Shown here piece after piece: positions 1 through 13,400 of a DNA stretch of 64,000 nucleotides. The notes under the pieces were generated by a model, which made no database searches, was not told where the DNA came from, and saw only the letters and a list, made by a program, of their open reading frames with translations. The DNA lies in contig NC_056002.1 of the NCBI RefSeq assembly GCF_018446385.1, positions 32,226,636 to 32,290,635 on the forward strand, in the 5' to 3' direction. Position 1 is the stretch's first letter, and each line of letters opens with the position of its first letter. The stretch comes from Zingiber officinale (Eukaryota > Streptophyta > Magnoliopsida > Zingiberales > Zingiberaceae). A program made the translations under genes and the position numbers.

Positions 1-1792
1 GAACACTAAATATGGTTGTATTTGGCAATTACGTGCAGCAAGGCTAAGGAAACTTGGTGGAGGATTGGGCATAACACGATATAAAGGTCCACACACATGT
101 GTTGCTAGGGCCATGTCGCTTGATCACAGACATTGGACTCAAACTTTATATACAATTGCATATTGGAAGGGGTGAAGAAAGATATGTCCAAGTCAATTGG
201 AAGTGTTATCATTGAAATTCACAACTGGTTGCATTTCAAATCCTCCTATAGAAAAGCATGGAAGGCTAAACAGAAGGTTATCACCAGAATTTGGGATGAT
301 TGGGATGAGTCATACCAACGTCTACCATATTTCATTGCAACTCTGCAATAGACAAATTTTGGTGGGCATTCGATGATCACACTCATGTTAGGCATCGTGC
401 AGTTGAATTCAACAAAAAAATTTATATCAACTGTTTTGGTCATTCAAACCAGCTATCAATAGTATTGAGTTCACAAAGCCAATGATCCGAATTGATGGAA
501 CTTTCCTTTATGGTAAGTATAAACATTCACTCCTAATTGGAACAACCATTGACACAGATAACTTTGTGATTCCAGTGGCTTATGTGCTAATAGAGCCCGA
601 GAATGTGGAGAGTTCGGGTTGGTTCATGACGCTCCTTTGAACTCATGTAGTAAGGTGTGATGGTATATGTGTCATTTCCGACAGGCATATTGGAATTATG
701 CAAACAATGAATAACCAATATCTAGGTTGGGATGAAACACATGCAAAACATCGTTATTACCTCTGTCACGTGGCCAACAATTTTAACACGCGCTTCAAAA
801 ATATTGGACTTAAGAATTTACATATAAAGTCTGGTACAATAACAAAACCTTGCAATGCTATTAATACATATGCATACATGTTTTATATACAACATTTAAC
901 TAATGTTATATATAGGGAGGACGTGTCAAGTAAGAAAGTTTGAGTGAGTTTTGGAGCCGGTAAAAGAGAGGAATAATGAGACATGGAACTGGATTACATC
1001 GCTCCCAATAGAAAAATGGTCAATGTCCTATCATGGGGCCACATATATGGGCATGTGAACACAAATGTAGTTGAGTGTGTCAATTTAGTTCTAAAGGATG
1101 CTTGTCGTTTACCTGTTGCTACACTTATCGAGCACACATTTTAGAACATGGTCAAGTTATTTGATAATAGAAGAAATGTGCACTCTGATCAGATGGTCAA
1201 TGACAAAGTGTACACCTCGCAATGCCTCAAACTGCTTGATAGACATCTGAAAGCTGCATACACCCATGAAGTAACCTCTTTCAATCGTGAAAATGAAGTT
1301 TTTAAAGTGAAGACTGGATACGCATGTGAAATGCGAAAAGGAGGTAATAGGCAAATAGTACATCTTCACCTTCAACATTGCAATTGTGGAAAATTTCAGG
1401 GGATGAAGATACCTTGTTTGCATGCAATAACATGTATGGCAACTAGAAGAGATTATTTTGTCTATGTAGATGCTATGTATTTATTGTCAACTTCAATCAA
1501 ATATTATAGAAGTAGTTTTCATCCCTTGGGTAATGAGGCCTACTGGCCAATTATGGAAGGTGATGATGGTCGATTCCTAATACCTAATCCAGACACGAAG
1601 AGAAAAAAAAAGGTAATCCAGAGGGAAGAAGGAGAAATGAGATGGATATTGGACCATCCACAAGAGGAGTGTAACATTGTCGATGTTGTGGCCAACCTAG
1701 ACAACATAGAAAAACCTGTTCATATGTTTGATTCTTTTTGTTCATGTGTAACTTCAAATATTTTGTACCTTTGTAATACATGCATTTTATAA
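1..1792 (+). pseudogene. MULE (MuDR-like) transposase, decayed
   Basis: Relic of a Mutator-superfamily transposase, the enzyme that cuts and pastes MULE transposons in the nucleus. The conceptual product is broken by stops and frameshifts. The stretch at 133-351 matches the segment ahead of the catalytic core (K-A-W-K-A-K-Q-K, then D-E-S-Y-x3-LP). Around 480-700 the core is visible: I-D-G-T-F-L-Y-G-K-Y-K with the first catalytic Asp, then I-S-D-R-H with the second. The longest open part, 1148-1792, contains a SWIM zinc finger (C-N-C then C-L-H at about residues 78-92) and the family's C-terminal F-x-P-x-G-N-E-x-Y-W-P motif. The start of the gene lies beyond the window or is lost. Terminal inverted repeats were not identified. 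The family call is firm; activity is ruled out by the lesions. Confidence 0.85.
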
Positions 1793-2109
1793 TTACCTTT
1801 GTAAAATATTATTGATATTATGTATGACGTATTTATATTGGCAAAGATTATGTGTGTAAGTACAATATAATATTTGATATACATGTATTCATTTGAGTTT
1901 GCGTACAGATATGGATCACAGGCATGGCGGTGCTAATTAGCTTAGACATCCAGGTCTAGTTGACAACGAATTATTACATCTATAGACGTCACATAAATTT
2001 GAAACAATGTGGGATAATGTGGTAATAAAATAAATTGTGTCGTTAATTTCTTTGCCAATATATTTGTGCACATATGATCATGATAAAATTAATTTATTGT
2101 ACAATGTTT

Positions 2110-4362
2110 CTTTAGGTTAGAGCAAGTTGCAGTGAGTCATATGACGTTAGTTACCTTGAACCTTTGCTTGTAAAGCAAACCCGCCTACATCAAAATGAAT
2201 ATAATATTCAAAATGATTATTTTATTTATGGGATGAGCGTAGCCGGATTCTTGGGGGTTTTCCAAGTTGGATATCGTTGTATTGATGGAGCACTTCTTAC
2301 TGCTCTTCTTGAGAGATGGAGACCGAAAACTAGTTCATTTCACATGCCCGAAGGACAGATGATAGCAACTTTGCAAGATGTTGCAATTCTGTTGGGACTA
2401 CCTATTCATAGGTCAGTGATATCTGGTAGGATGAATGTTGACATATATGATTATTATTTAAGGTTCCAAGATCAAGTTTCATACCCCTCATATATGAAGC
2501 TCAGACGTCTTTCAATTGGGTGGCTGGCTAAAACCTTCGATCTAACTAAACTTTCCCGCAATGCAACCGACGAACTATACAATATTATGTTTGTGCCACT
2601 ATATTGCGAATGATAGGCTATGATCTGATGGGCTATAAAATAGAGGGTTATGTGCACGACATGTTCTTTTAATTTATTAAGAATTTACATCGCATGCAAG
2701 AGTATAGTTGGAGTAGCGCATGCCTTTCATACTTATATCGTAATTTGTGTAATGTTGTTGACCCATATATTAGTCAGATATCAGGTCTCTTATTGCTTCT
2801 AGTTATGGGCATGGAAGCATTTTACTCAATGTCGTCCTATTATTAGGGTTGGGATAGAATATACGCCCATGCTTTCGTTCGAGACAAGGTACAATAGTTA
2901 TTTGTTCATATCATTTCAGATTAAAGTATTATATGCTCATTCACTTGATAAAATTATGATTTCAAGTGGGCATGTAAGAAAGAAGTGCGACAATCGTCGT
3001 GATTCACTTTGCAGGGATGGAGATATGAATTCTACATTCAAACACACCACCAAGTAAGATCTTTGCTATTTTTACCTTTGTCATTTATAACGTTAGCTAT
3101 ATTAATGTAAAGATTAATTGTTATGATCTTATGTAGATCTCATAGGAGTCATATGCACAATTTATCCACCAGTTAGATCTGATTTATCTATCCGAGCAGG
3201 ATATTTGGATAGCTAGAGTACCCTTAATATGCTTCAATGTCGTCGAATGGTATTATCCAGATAGGGTACAACGACAATTTGACTGGCTCTAGTTATCCTT
3301 GTTTCTCCTTTTCGTCATTGTGGTAATCATTCAACAAGTCTAAAGGGAAAGTACGAGGTTGATTGAAGGGTTGAATAGGCAAAGGAGATTAACATCTGGA
3401 ATAACCGCCAACAATTTATGATTCATAGTAACACCAATTTACCATAGTCAGTGTATAGACTGGTACAGACGAGTAACGCGAAAATTTATGATAGTTGAGG
3501 GGGCCACTCATGTAAGAAGTGTAAGATATCATCAAACTCTCTAATTGTTTAGCAAATTAATATTCAAATGCAATTTAAGCTCCATTATATTTATTTTTTC
3601 TTCTTCTAGATTGATACTCACGAGAGATAATGGATCTCTTCATGCTCAGATAATGCTCTGATTGGACGACAACATAATTGAATGGCTGGGGCTATTCTTG
3701 GTACTTTCATATAGTAGCGAAGATACGTGGACTACCCAAGTGAATATATCATTCAGGATGATATGCATATTCCAGATTATGGGTTCACTCCTACTGCTAA
3801 TGCACCATCAGGTAGAGGTCCGAGAACCCGTCAACCAAGGCAGATATGTCAATCCTCCTTGTATACCACCAGTCTGGAAAGATCTATTGATGCAAGTTGG
3901 CTCATCTTCATTCACACAAGTCTGGACAAGTTTTGATTGTTATTCCACATCAAATGGGTTTGGTCAGTACTCCGATCCACAATCATTTTTGAGCCATTTC
4001 TAAGGTCGTCATTGTTGCCAGCCTATAGAGATTGTGGCCACTCGACCACTTTAGAATTTTCAATGTTTGGATTAGGCTTTCATTTTTAGGGTTATTTAGG
4101 ACCTGATTATTTTACTCCCTCTACAAATATTTTTGCTCCATTTCAAATAAAATGTATGTCTGTAATGTCTAACCTCCGATCAGTAGATATATCTAGTATG
4201 TGCCGTTTGTCTGAAACTAATGACAATGAACCACAAGGGGGCAATCAAAGGAATATCGAAGAGGCTGGAAATGATATAGATAATGACGCTATAGTTCAAC
4301 AACCATACAAACAGAATACAAGTGATAGAATTCATTTTCTCAGACGATTCCTCCTACATTGA
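2110..4362 (+). pseudogene. Plant mobile domain (PMD/MAIN-like) gene, decayed
   Basis: Relic of a plant-mobile-domain protein, a family often annotated as serine/threonine phosphatase 7 long-form homologue and often carried by MULEs. The open stretch 2164-2613 holds the typical start of the domain: G-A-L-L-T-A-L-L-E-R-W-R-P-K-T, then F-H-M-P-E-G, then the L-Q-D-V-A-I-L-L-G-L-P-I motif. Downstream, in changing frames and with stops, come further family-like pieces at about 2700-2840 (Y-L-Y-R-N-L then a Q-I-S-G-L-L-L-L stretch) and about 3200-3300 (V-x-E-W-Y-Y-P-D-R-V-Q-R-Q-F). Its position right behind the MULE transposase on the same strand suggests that both belonged to one MULE. Some of the gaps may be old introns, so exon borders are not assigned. 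Confidence 0.75.
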
Positions 4363-4399
4363 AATCGTCGACGTCTGGTACCAATTGAATATAATTTGT

Positions 4400-7300
4400 A
4401 GCATGTTTCATAAATATTTTTATATTTAAACGTGACACTATTTCTACCCATAATATAAATGTTGATTCTCCTTATATTTAGATGTGACAATCTTAAATAT
4501 ATTTGTTAAATCTCCCAATTTCTTTTTTTTTTATTGAAATTATTTGCTAATATAACTTATAATATATTTAATAAATATCAATATAAATTATTATTATTTA
4601 AATATATGTTAATAAAACAATTTAGCTTTGTAAAAAAATTATAAAATTTATTAGGAATTTGATTTTTTTTTTTAAATAAAACTTAAGCTTTAAATGTAAA
4701 ATCAAACCGTGTGTAAAAAAATTTACTAAGAACATGAATTTAAATCTCGTTATTGTTAAAAAAAAATTGTCAGGATTTAAATCCTGGAAATAGAAGCTGC
4801 CGTGATTTAAATCTGAAATACGTTTACCTATTTTCATAATAACTTTACTATTCATACTTATTTTAAAAAAATTCCACTCAACTTGCAAATCTGACAGTAT
4901 TTATTAGTGGGACAAATATAAAAAATTTTGATATATGATACGAATTATATTGACATATATGGAATATATTGATATTATGGTATATCGAATTTTTTTTAGT
5001 ATCGATATGAGATTTAATATTTTTTAATATTAGTCTTTAAACAATTAAATCAATCGTTTTTATTTTCCTTCACTTTGCATAATTTGTTCTGGCAATTGGG
5101 TAAATATTTTTTCTTTTATAATTTGGTATAGACGGTAGTGTCGTATAAAAATTTCAGTATACTAAAAATTTTTTATATGAATGATATGAAATTTATACCA
5201 AACCAAAAATCTAATATATTGAAATTTCGGAATATCAAATTTTAGGTATGGTATTAATATATATTTTTTATACCAAAATTTAATATGAAAAGGTGTCAAT
5301 CTGCATTGGTATGAATCTTGAAGTTGATACCAATCTTGAAGTTGATAACATCGGCTAAAACGTCTAAAATGATTAAATAATTTGGTGTCGAATTCACATT
5401 TATATGGATCTGAATGATGCATTTGGTTCATCTCATTTCATTTGGTGCATCTTGCTTAGTCTAACTAGCTTCTTACCTAATAATGCTCCTACCTAATTGA
5501 CCAGTCAACTCATATAACTGATTCTCGACTGTTTTGGTTCATTTGTTCGACCTAAGTAACACAATTAGTCTCTATGCTCAGTCTAGCCAACTCATCTAAG
5601 AATTGAACTATTTAATCGACCCAACCAATATATTTGACTTATTCAATTTAACTCGTTCAACTCAATTACTTGTTTAATGTATTTGGTCAGACTGATTTTC
5701 TCAACCTAACCTAATAGGCTAGATATGGTCGTTTGACCCAATCATCACTAGCAATCAATATATTTGACTTGACTAGCCTTCTAGTTTGCTTGGCCTGATC
5801 GTACTATCAAGCTTCCCCAACTTGATTAAAACATTTAACTATCTCACTCTCATAAGTGAGGAGAGTCTTAATACAGTGACAAAGTTAACTGAGAGATCAT
5901 CGAAAATCTGACTTATGAAAACAATCTCTTCAAGCGAAGATAAAACTGTGTACAATAAATTTTTAAGATTATGTATAATAAGATTATGTACAATAATTTT
6001 TTTCCAAAACTTCATTAAAATTTTAAAAAAGAAGAGAAACATAATCCATCAACAGATAGTTTTAGAGACAAAATCGATGATCTCAAAAGAGTAATTGATG
6101 GAAAAAAAATAACACATGTACTTCTTTTCATTCACAAAATTATAACATATATCCTTAAAAAAATAATACATATACCCACTTTAAATCACAAAATTACACC
6201 ACATATCCAAAAAATAATACATATATTCTTTTTTAATTATAAAAATTACACAACTTCTTCAATCAAAGTAAACGAGAGAAGAAAAGATTTCTATCCCTTT
6301 TCATTCTCTTCTCATGCTCTTAAATTTATTTCATCCATCCATTGTCGACTTCTTTAGATAAACAGACCATAGATCTTCAAATGTAAATTAAACAATTGAT
6401 AGAATCACAGCGCCAAAGCATCTTCTCAAATTTTCAAAAAAAAAAAAAAAATCTATTTCAATAATACTCTACTACCGATGATATAGAGAAAGATAAATAT
6501 AAATAAACAAATAAAACATTTTCTCAGCTTCCCAAACTTCTATCTCACATGCACTCTGATCATGTCAAAATTCAATAGTGCCGAAGCATCTTGTCTGCTT
6601 CCCAAGTTTATAAGATATCCCAATTTCAATAAATTTAGAGTCCCAATTTCAATATATTAACAAATAAATTTTACTTTAAATGATTGATCTAACAATACTA
6701 ATAAACCGATTGATCTAACAATACTAGACTAATAAACCATCCGATGTAAACACTTACCAATTTACCTTAATAACCGATTGAAAACTTTTCATAAAACAGA
6801 ACCAAGCATCACCAGAATTAATCCACATAAACTAGATACTATGTCAACTCAAAAATATTTTTGAAGAGCCAAGATCCTCCACTGAGATCCAAGCAGCAAC
6901 ATAAATAACAAAGATGCAATCCGACCAGAGTTTCAGCCATAAATTGAAAAATCTACCAATCTACTCAACCAAAACCAATTCAGCAAGAATCATGGGAAAT
7001 CCAACAGATGTGCAGGGATCCTTCCTCACTCTACTTGAAATAAAAGAATCTCAACCAGTGATGATCATGGAGACAGTTCAATACTTCGACGAGAACACAA
7101 GTCCTACATAGACATCACAAGTTTACCACAAGCATATCAACATCAAATATTTCAAAGTAGCATAAATCATAAATAATGCAAAAGCAAAACCAACAAGTGT
7201 TTCAAGGTAACAATGTCACCAACACAAGATTCAAAATAGCAGAACTTCTACTGGAAGTGAAATCAAAGTAGAACAAATCTTTCTTAAAGTAATAGAAGAA
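4400..7300. other. AT-rich intergenic DNA, no gene recognised
   Basis: Strongly AT-rich stretch with only short spurious ORFs. Around 5400-5850 it becomes a degenerate low-complexity sequence built on repeated gact/caac and ttgact-like words, probably a worn minisatellite. Around 6100-6260 there are short repeats of the type acatatatcc followed by aaaataatacatata. The part nearest 7300 should contain the 3' UTR of the ribosomal protein L7 gene. I see no coding, RNA or clear transposon signal. Confidence 0.5.
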
Positions 7301-7319
7301 GTCTAAGACAGCACGAGAT

Positions 7320-8570
7320 CTAGTTCATCCTTCTGATGAGTTCATTAATATAGTCCTCGCGGTTTCCTGCATCACCTCCTTCGACATAGTGATTCCTCTT
7401 CTTCTTCAGGCCACCCAATGGTGCTTTCAACTTGAAAGGCCACAAGAAGTTGTTGGCCTGCCTGAAATGTGGACCAACCGTCATGATCTCGTGCACAAGA
7501 TCTTCAATGCACAAGATGTTACATTTGCCCAAGCCCTAAAGACCAAAGCATCTCCATCATTATAATCATCCAGAAAATTCTTAAACTTTATGCAAGACTA
7601 TCTTAAATCACTTTTAATTAAGTTAACTAGAAACAAGAAACTAGATCAGAAGAACCAAACAATCTAGATTATCAATTATTATCCTATGATATACCTTCTC
7701 AATCACTGAATTATCTGTAAAAGGAATTCTCTGCTTGTTCAGCTTCCCATATCCTCTCTTGTAAATCAACTCTCGAACACTCTTCAAATTGGGATACCTA
7801 AGCCATTAAAATCCAAATCAAAAAGACAATTGCATGATTTTGGAAGGATGGAAAAAAGGCAAAAATTCAATACCCATAGGTAACATAAGGCTCAACTCTT
7901 CGCAACATGTTGATCGTAGCTTTGTTAACTTTTAGAAACACGCCATTGAATATCTACACCAGTTTTAGAATCAAAACATCAGTTTTCCATCAACTCTAAC
8001 GATCAAGAACTTTATTGTAAATGTACCTGTCTCAGACGAAGGAGCTGCAAGATCTTTCGGGTCTTCGGGTGCATTGCATTTATACTATTTTTATCAATTG
8101 CAAGCAGAAAATCAACAAGTTAATCACATAAATTTCACTGTAAAACATCTTATTGCATAAAAAGTTGCTCAGACCACAGAAATGGCGCACCCTCTGATGC
8201 GGATGATGAACAAAAGCTTCGGCTCCGGACTGACATAGAATCCTCCCTTCATCCTGGCCTCTCTCTTCAAGCTGATCAGCTCCTTCTCCTACCAGGAAAA
8301 AAAAAACAGATAAAAAATCTGATCTTTACAGAAAAGATAGAAAATGCCGTACACCAATCATAGCAACGCCACAGGTTCTAGCAAAAGCACCTGAGTTTCA
8401 TACTCCTTGGCGTACTGCTGAGCTCTAGAGAAGATGAGCTTCCGGTTCTCCCGAGACTTTTTCTTCTTAACCGCGAGCTCCTGCTTCTTCGCGACTGCCC
8501 ATTGCTCCTCCCTCTTTCTCTTCTTCAGCACCGACTCCGGGATCACCTTCTTCGCTTCCTCCGTCGACAT
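7320..8570 (-). CDS. RPL7: 60S ribosomal protein L7 (uL30), complete, six exons
   Basis: Structural protein of the cytosolic large ribosomal subunit, which binds rRNA near the 5S rRNA/central protuberance side. Exons read from splice sites on the minus strand: 8570-8391, 8288-8191, 8084-8027, 7953-7874, 7797-7695 and 7535-7320 (stop TAG). All introns are GT-AG, the phases join cleanly, and the product is 244 aa, normal for plant L7. The basic N-terminal extension (K-K-R-K-R-E-E-Q-W then a K-K-K-K run) is followed by the uL30 core with [13 protein letters not shown], then L-L-R-L-R-Q-I-F-N-G. The C-terminal family block runs [10 protein letters not shown] then G-G-D-A-G-N-R-E-D and ends R-R-M-N. 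The start is the ATG at 8570 in the M-S-T-E-E-A context; an upstream in-frame GTG gives a longer ORF but is not needed. Intact and presumably expressed. Confidence 0.96.
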
Positions 8571-8900
8571 CTCCACCCTCTGGCGAAATCACACGCCACG
8601 ACGATGGAAAAAACACAATACTTTTAACAGTGAATTGGGATCATTAGACGAAACGGAGACCAGAAAAAAAGAGAAGTTTACCTTCGTGATCTCTCCGGCG
8701 GCGAATGGACCGAGGCCAAGAAGCGGCGATGAATGAGGCGATCCAGGTCTCTTAATAGGGAGATTTAGCGTTCGGCGCTAGGGTTTGTGGAGGCGCCATG
8801 GATTCATCCAACGGCGTAAAGTGGAGGAGAGCTTGACGGATTAATATGAACCATTAGATTAATCCTAGCCCAGTCATGGTGAATTGGGTTGGGCCTTGGA
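8571..8900 (-). promoter_or_regulatory. RPL7 promoter and 5' UTR with leader intron
   Basis: Upstream of the L7 start the minus strand carries elements typical of plant ribosomal-protein genes. There is a telo-box AAACCCTA (minus strand of 8779-8786) and a site II-type GGCCCAA (minus strand of 8889-8895), with further GCCCA words nearby. A 5' UTR intron is likely: donor AAG|GTAAAC at 8681/8680 and acceptor GCCAG at 8580, just ahead of the ATG. Telo-box plus site II pairs are known to drive co-ordinated expression of translation genes in dividing cells. The transcription start, probably near 8740-8770, is inferred only. Confidence 0.7.
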
Positions 8901-10429
8901 TGGCATGGGCATTCAAGGGCTCATCAAAGTTAAGGGAAAGTTTGAGAAAATTCTTTCAGTGTCCTTCCATAATTTAAATTTACTAAATGACAGACCTAAT
9001 TTTTTCCTACTTTTAAAATTACTCTCTATCTTTTTCGACAAAGGGTAATATTGAAAACTAGAGAATGATTAAATCATGTAAGAAAATTTCAGTATTATCC
9101 ATTTTACGAATTTAACTTTTATAATTTAAAAATATGTATCATATTTCCATTTATTCCTCTCCTTTCCACACAATAATTAAGTGAGTTTGCTTGCGTGCAT
9201 CTTTAAAATTTCTCAATTTATTCAAAAGTTTATTATTATTATCCATTTATATTATTGAATTCAGATATGAGAATATAAATATATTAAAAATAATTGGCAA
9301 AGTATGTTAATTTTTATTTAAAATGATTGAGAGTTTTTTTAAAGTACATCAATCAATTTCTAAGTCTTATAATAAATTTTATTAAGACTTTGTAAGTTTA
9401 AAATTTTACTATTTAGAAACCTAAAGCTTATAATCATTAACCTAAAGCTTATAATGAACTTGCAACAAAAATTCTCAAGCTTTTACAAATTCCAAAACTA
9501 ATTGATGAATCTAATAAATTCCAAATCATTTTAAACCAAAAATAATACTGCTATCAGCTTTATTTATATAACCATACCCTTATATCTAATTTTGATAGTA
9601 TAAATTGAGTGACACATTTTTAAATGAGTAGAAGAAAATTTTGAAGACACGAGCACCCTAAACCAATGTAATTATTTAGCGGAAAGGAAGGAGAAGTGTA
9701 ACAAAAAAAAAATATAAAACTTCCTTTTGGAATTATAAAAGTTGAAATGGATAATATTGAAATTTATTCACACGGTTCATTAAAATGCGGAATAAAAATA
9801 ATATGTGATTTAAACATTTAAAAAATTTAGATATTCTTATTTATCTATTTAAAATTTTAATTTCAAAAATATTAAATTAATTAATTTATTTGATTAAATA
9901 TATTCATATTTTTGATTAATCTCCCTTCCCTCTTCTATTAGTATATTATTCCTTTTATTTATGCTTTAAAAATAAAAGGCATGTTGTTTGGATAAATCAA
10001 AGAAAATGATAAGGAAGAAATAGAAAATAAATCAAGCATGTTGTTAAATGCCTTTATACATTATGAAAGAAAAAAAAAAATCAAGCCATGTTGTTTGGAT
10101 AAATCAAAGAAAATGATAAGGAAGAAATAGAAAATAAATAATGATTTATTTGTCGCTATTTTATAGTATTTCCAAGTTTCGATATAAAAAGAACTCCAAT
10201 TACCGACACAAACTGTGGAAGTTCTTCATCGATAAATCGCACAATGAATTTTTTTCATGAAATATGAAAACACTTTCTCCACTAAATTTAACTAAAAGTT
10301 TAAAACACAAGTAAAATCCTTTTTTGAGGTTTATGCGGCACACTGTCAATGTCACTAAACTAAAACAAGCTTGAAACTTACAACATTAACTACAAAAGTC
10401 CTGAACTAAGTTAAGGAAAAGTCAAACCC
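8901..10429. other. AT-rich intergenic DNA between RPL7 and the tubby-like gene
   Basis: AT-rich sequence without credible ORFs on either strand. It contains the 53 bp exact direct repeat listed separately. The right end, about 10150-10429, should be the 3' UTR and terminator region of the tubby-like gene, which is transcribed leftward. No polyadenylation site can be fixed by eye. Confidence 0.5.
9980..10139. repeat. 53 bp exact direct repeat, 54 bp spacer
   Basis: The 53 bases at 9980-10032, starting catgttgtttggataaatc, recur without a mismatch at 10087-10139. The spacer also repeats the words caagc and catgttgtt. Perfect identity in otherwise drifting AT-rich DNA implies a recent local duplication or a footprint of double-strand-break repair. 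No transposon ends are recognisable. Confidence 0.85.
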
Positions 10430-13400
10430 TTAAACTGAATAACAAAGCTTGGAGTCAATGGAAGTCAAACAAATGCAAAATGCCTGGTAGCCAGTCAACG
10501 GATGCCTGGATCAAGAATGAAAGAATTTTTTTAGATGTAAAATGATAATCGTAGGAGGATTTATATAGCCGACTCCATTTATAAGATAAATGACATGATT
10601 GTTGTTGTTAGATGCAAAACACAATCAGATTAATGCTGAAAATATAGCATCTGTCTCACTTGCCTGTAATCCATCACATATTTTGATGTCCCAATCTTCC
10701 CCAGCTGCAGAATTGTTTGCCTTCCTTTATCCTGTTCATCCATTTTGAAACATGGAAAAATTCATCCTTACAGGTTCTGAAAAATTAGTTTGTAAAGCAA
10801 GTAGATCTTAACCTCCATTGTTAGCTGAAAGTTCTTGACTGAAGTTTGAATCCTAGGTCCTGTTCTCCCAGCTCTTTCTCTGAAGTCTAGTTCATGCCTC
10901 CTAGTGAACTGAATTAAGTAAAACCGATGAGAGTTCGGATCACAAAAGGAACTTTAAGACACAATGAGGGTGAAAATTGTAGTTCTTACAGTATTGTAGA
11001 AAGGTATCCTTGAGATAAGTTGATTCACTTTGCTTCGTTTTTCCTCCCAGTCCTTCGGAAGTCCATTAATGTGTTGTATCTGCAACATTTTTGAGAATCA
11101 AATATCTTATCATCGCTGTTACCATGATCAAATTTTTGTTACCATGGCTATGTGAATCTTATCCTTCTATTTGAACTCTAAAACTAGATTACAAGTTATA
11201 TTAAATTAATTTTTATGTTAATCAATAGTTTATAATGGTTAAACAATTCAGAGAAAATTTCTTTGGAGGGAAACAAAAGTAGCACTTCCCTTGAGTTCTC
11301 TTTATTTCAACAGATTCAACTTTTTTTAACTTTAGAATTTATTGATCGTCTTTGAATATGTTCATACCATATTTCTCTCATTTTGTTTCTCTTATAAGAG
11401 CTACACAAAATTGATCTAGAATATATTTCTAGTAATTCAATTGATACATTTTAGGATTTCAACAAAATACATAAGGTCCAAATGTTGAAATTTCAATTGA
11501 TATTTAAAATGAAGCAACTCTGCCACTTGAGTACTAACTCGGCAACGTCCTAGGGAGCAATTCAATTGATATTTAAAAGGATTGAGAATTGATGGATTCA
11601 CCTGGGTGGAATTTGAACTCTTTAGTTGCATCGATTGTGACTTTGGTATCCATGCCTGCAAACTTCTATGGTTTCCTGTTATGGTAGTAATGGTAGGAAT
11701 ATATCTATAACATTGCAACAATGAGATTAGAGAGGGTTAGTGAAGCAGACATGAAGATGTTTCCGAGTTCATAGATCACGTTACAGATTTAGTTTCCTTA
11801 CACTACGACACCTAGAAGACGCTTAGACTTCTTTGTGGAGTCTATTCTGTTTCCCTGACATGAAAAACAAAAAAGATCACATTTTTAAAGCATCAATGAA
11901 GCATTCTGAACAGCCAAAACATTGATAAACATGAAGAACCTGATCCCATATTTGATATCTGGAACCCATGAGATTTGCTGTTATGCTACCTAAGAAGCTC
12001 TCATCTGAGTTGTAGAAAATCCCCTTGGGGTTCTGGGCTATGACAAACTCCGACCTGCCATTTCGCCTTCTGTGCCAAGCAACAGCCAATTTCCTGTCTT
12101 GTCGTCCATGACCTTCCTGCAATATTGTGTCAAGAGGGACTTGTAAAGAGTTGATGTGACATATCAGCAGATTGACCTCTTAAGAAGAGAACTAATCAAT
12201 TGAAATCCATTTGATATATGAATTGGCATCTCTTGTTTTCTACACTGCATTCATGCTAAATCGAAACAAAGTATGTAAGTATGCACTTCACAATATTGAA
12301 AAGAAAATGTCTTCCGACTCTGTAAAATTGCATTTGGGGATTGACATCAACCATCTTTGTATAATGTATGCTGGTGTAACGTTAACAAAGTCAACTCCTA
12401 TAGAGTTGATGTGCCAATTACATGAGATTGAAGAAGAAGAAGCAGAGCGGAAGCAAAAGGAAGGTCTTTCAAGAAGCTTAGGGTTGACAGCGCAAAAAAA
12501 CTCTAGGTCTATTGGGGAACAATGAATTGTGTCAAGATGATGTCATAAACCCTTGGGACCAACCCTATATATAATGTATATCTATTATCAACCCATAGAT
12601 GATAATAAATGCGGGACTATAAGTTCTACACATACAAGGTCTACATCCAACAACTAAAACCCAAAAAGTCTAAGTTAGATCACATGAATGGGTTTGGTTT
12701 GTACTCATATGCACAACTAACAATTAAGTCCACGAATTAGAGATAATAACCAACAATCTCCCACTTGGGCTACTTGTGAGTTGTATATGAAATACAAGTA
12801 AAACTTTAATTGATATCAAACTTTATAGGTACAGAATATCCCTATAAACAATCTAATCCATTAGCATCATTGGTATAGGACTAAAGAGGTCATAGCTATT
12901 GTATATGATCGTAACAAGTCTGAATAGAAATCACAATACCAATGTCATTAATGACATAGATCAAGTTGTAGATGTGTAGAGTGAAAATTATATGAAATGT
13001 GACCAGTACATATCAATTTTCAACTGGTCCTAAGATGACTTCAAAAGAGGTTAGATCATATTTATAAAATACTTTATGCTAAACTGTAATAGCAAATCAT
13101 GATCAACTTTATAATTCTAAAAAGAATCTGTATCATATTTATAAACACTAAATGCTAAACAGCAGTAAATGATGATATCATAGTCAAAGTGTCAAACAAA
13201 CATAAATTCTCATTAATGTTTTGAACTTTAAATACGTACAATAATCAAACAAATATTTGTCTTTATTAATCAACATAGGGCAATAAAATAAATACAGACT
13301 CCTACTAAATGAGTTCATCTTCCATAAGAAGGACTCGTATATCCACAATATACGCATGAAACATCTTAGACACCAAGTCTTTGGTGAATGGATCGACCAA

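Noticed and set aside
7320..8576. Possible box C/D snoRNA in RPL7 introns
   Set aside because: The introns are short and no C box (RTGATGA) paired with a D box (CTGA) with terminal stem was found; a TGATGA near 7058 lacks a partner.
12211..12525. 104-codon plus-strand ORF in the tubby intron
   Set aside because: It crosses the border of original intron and truncated LTR and shows no domain.
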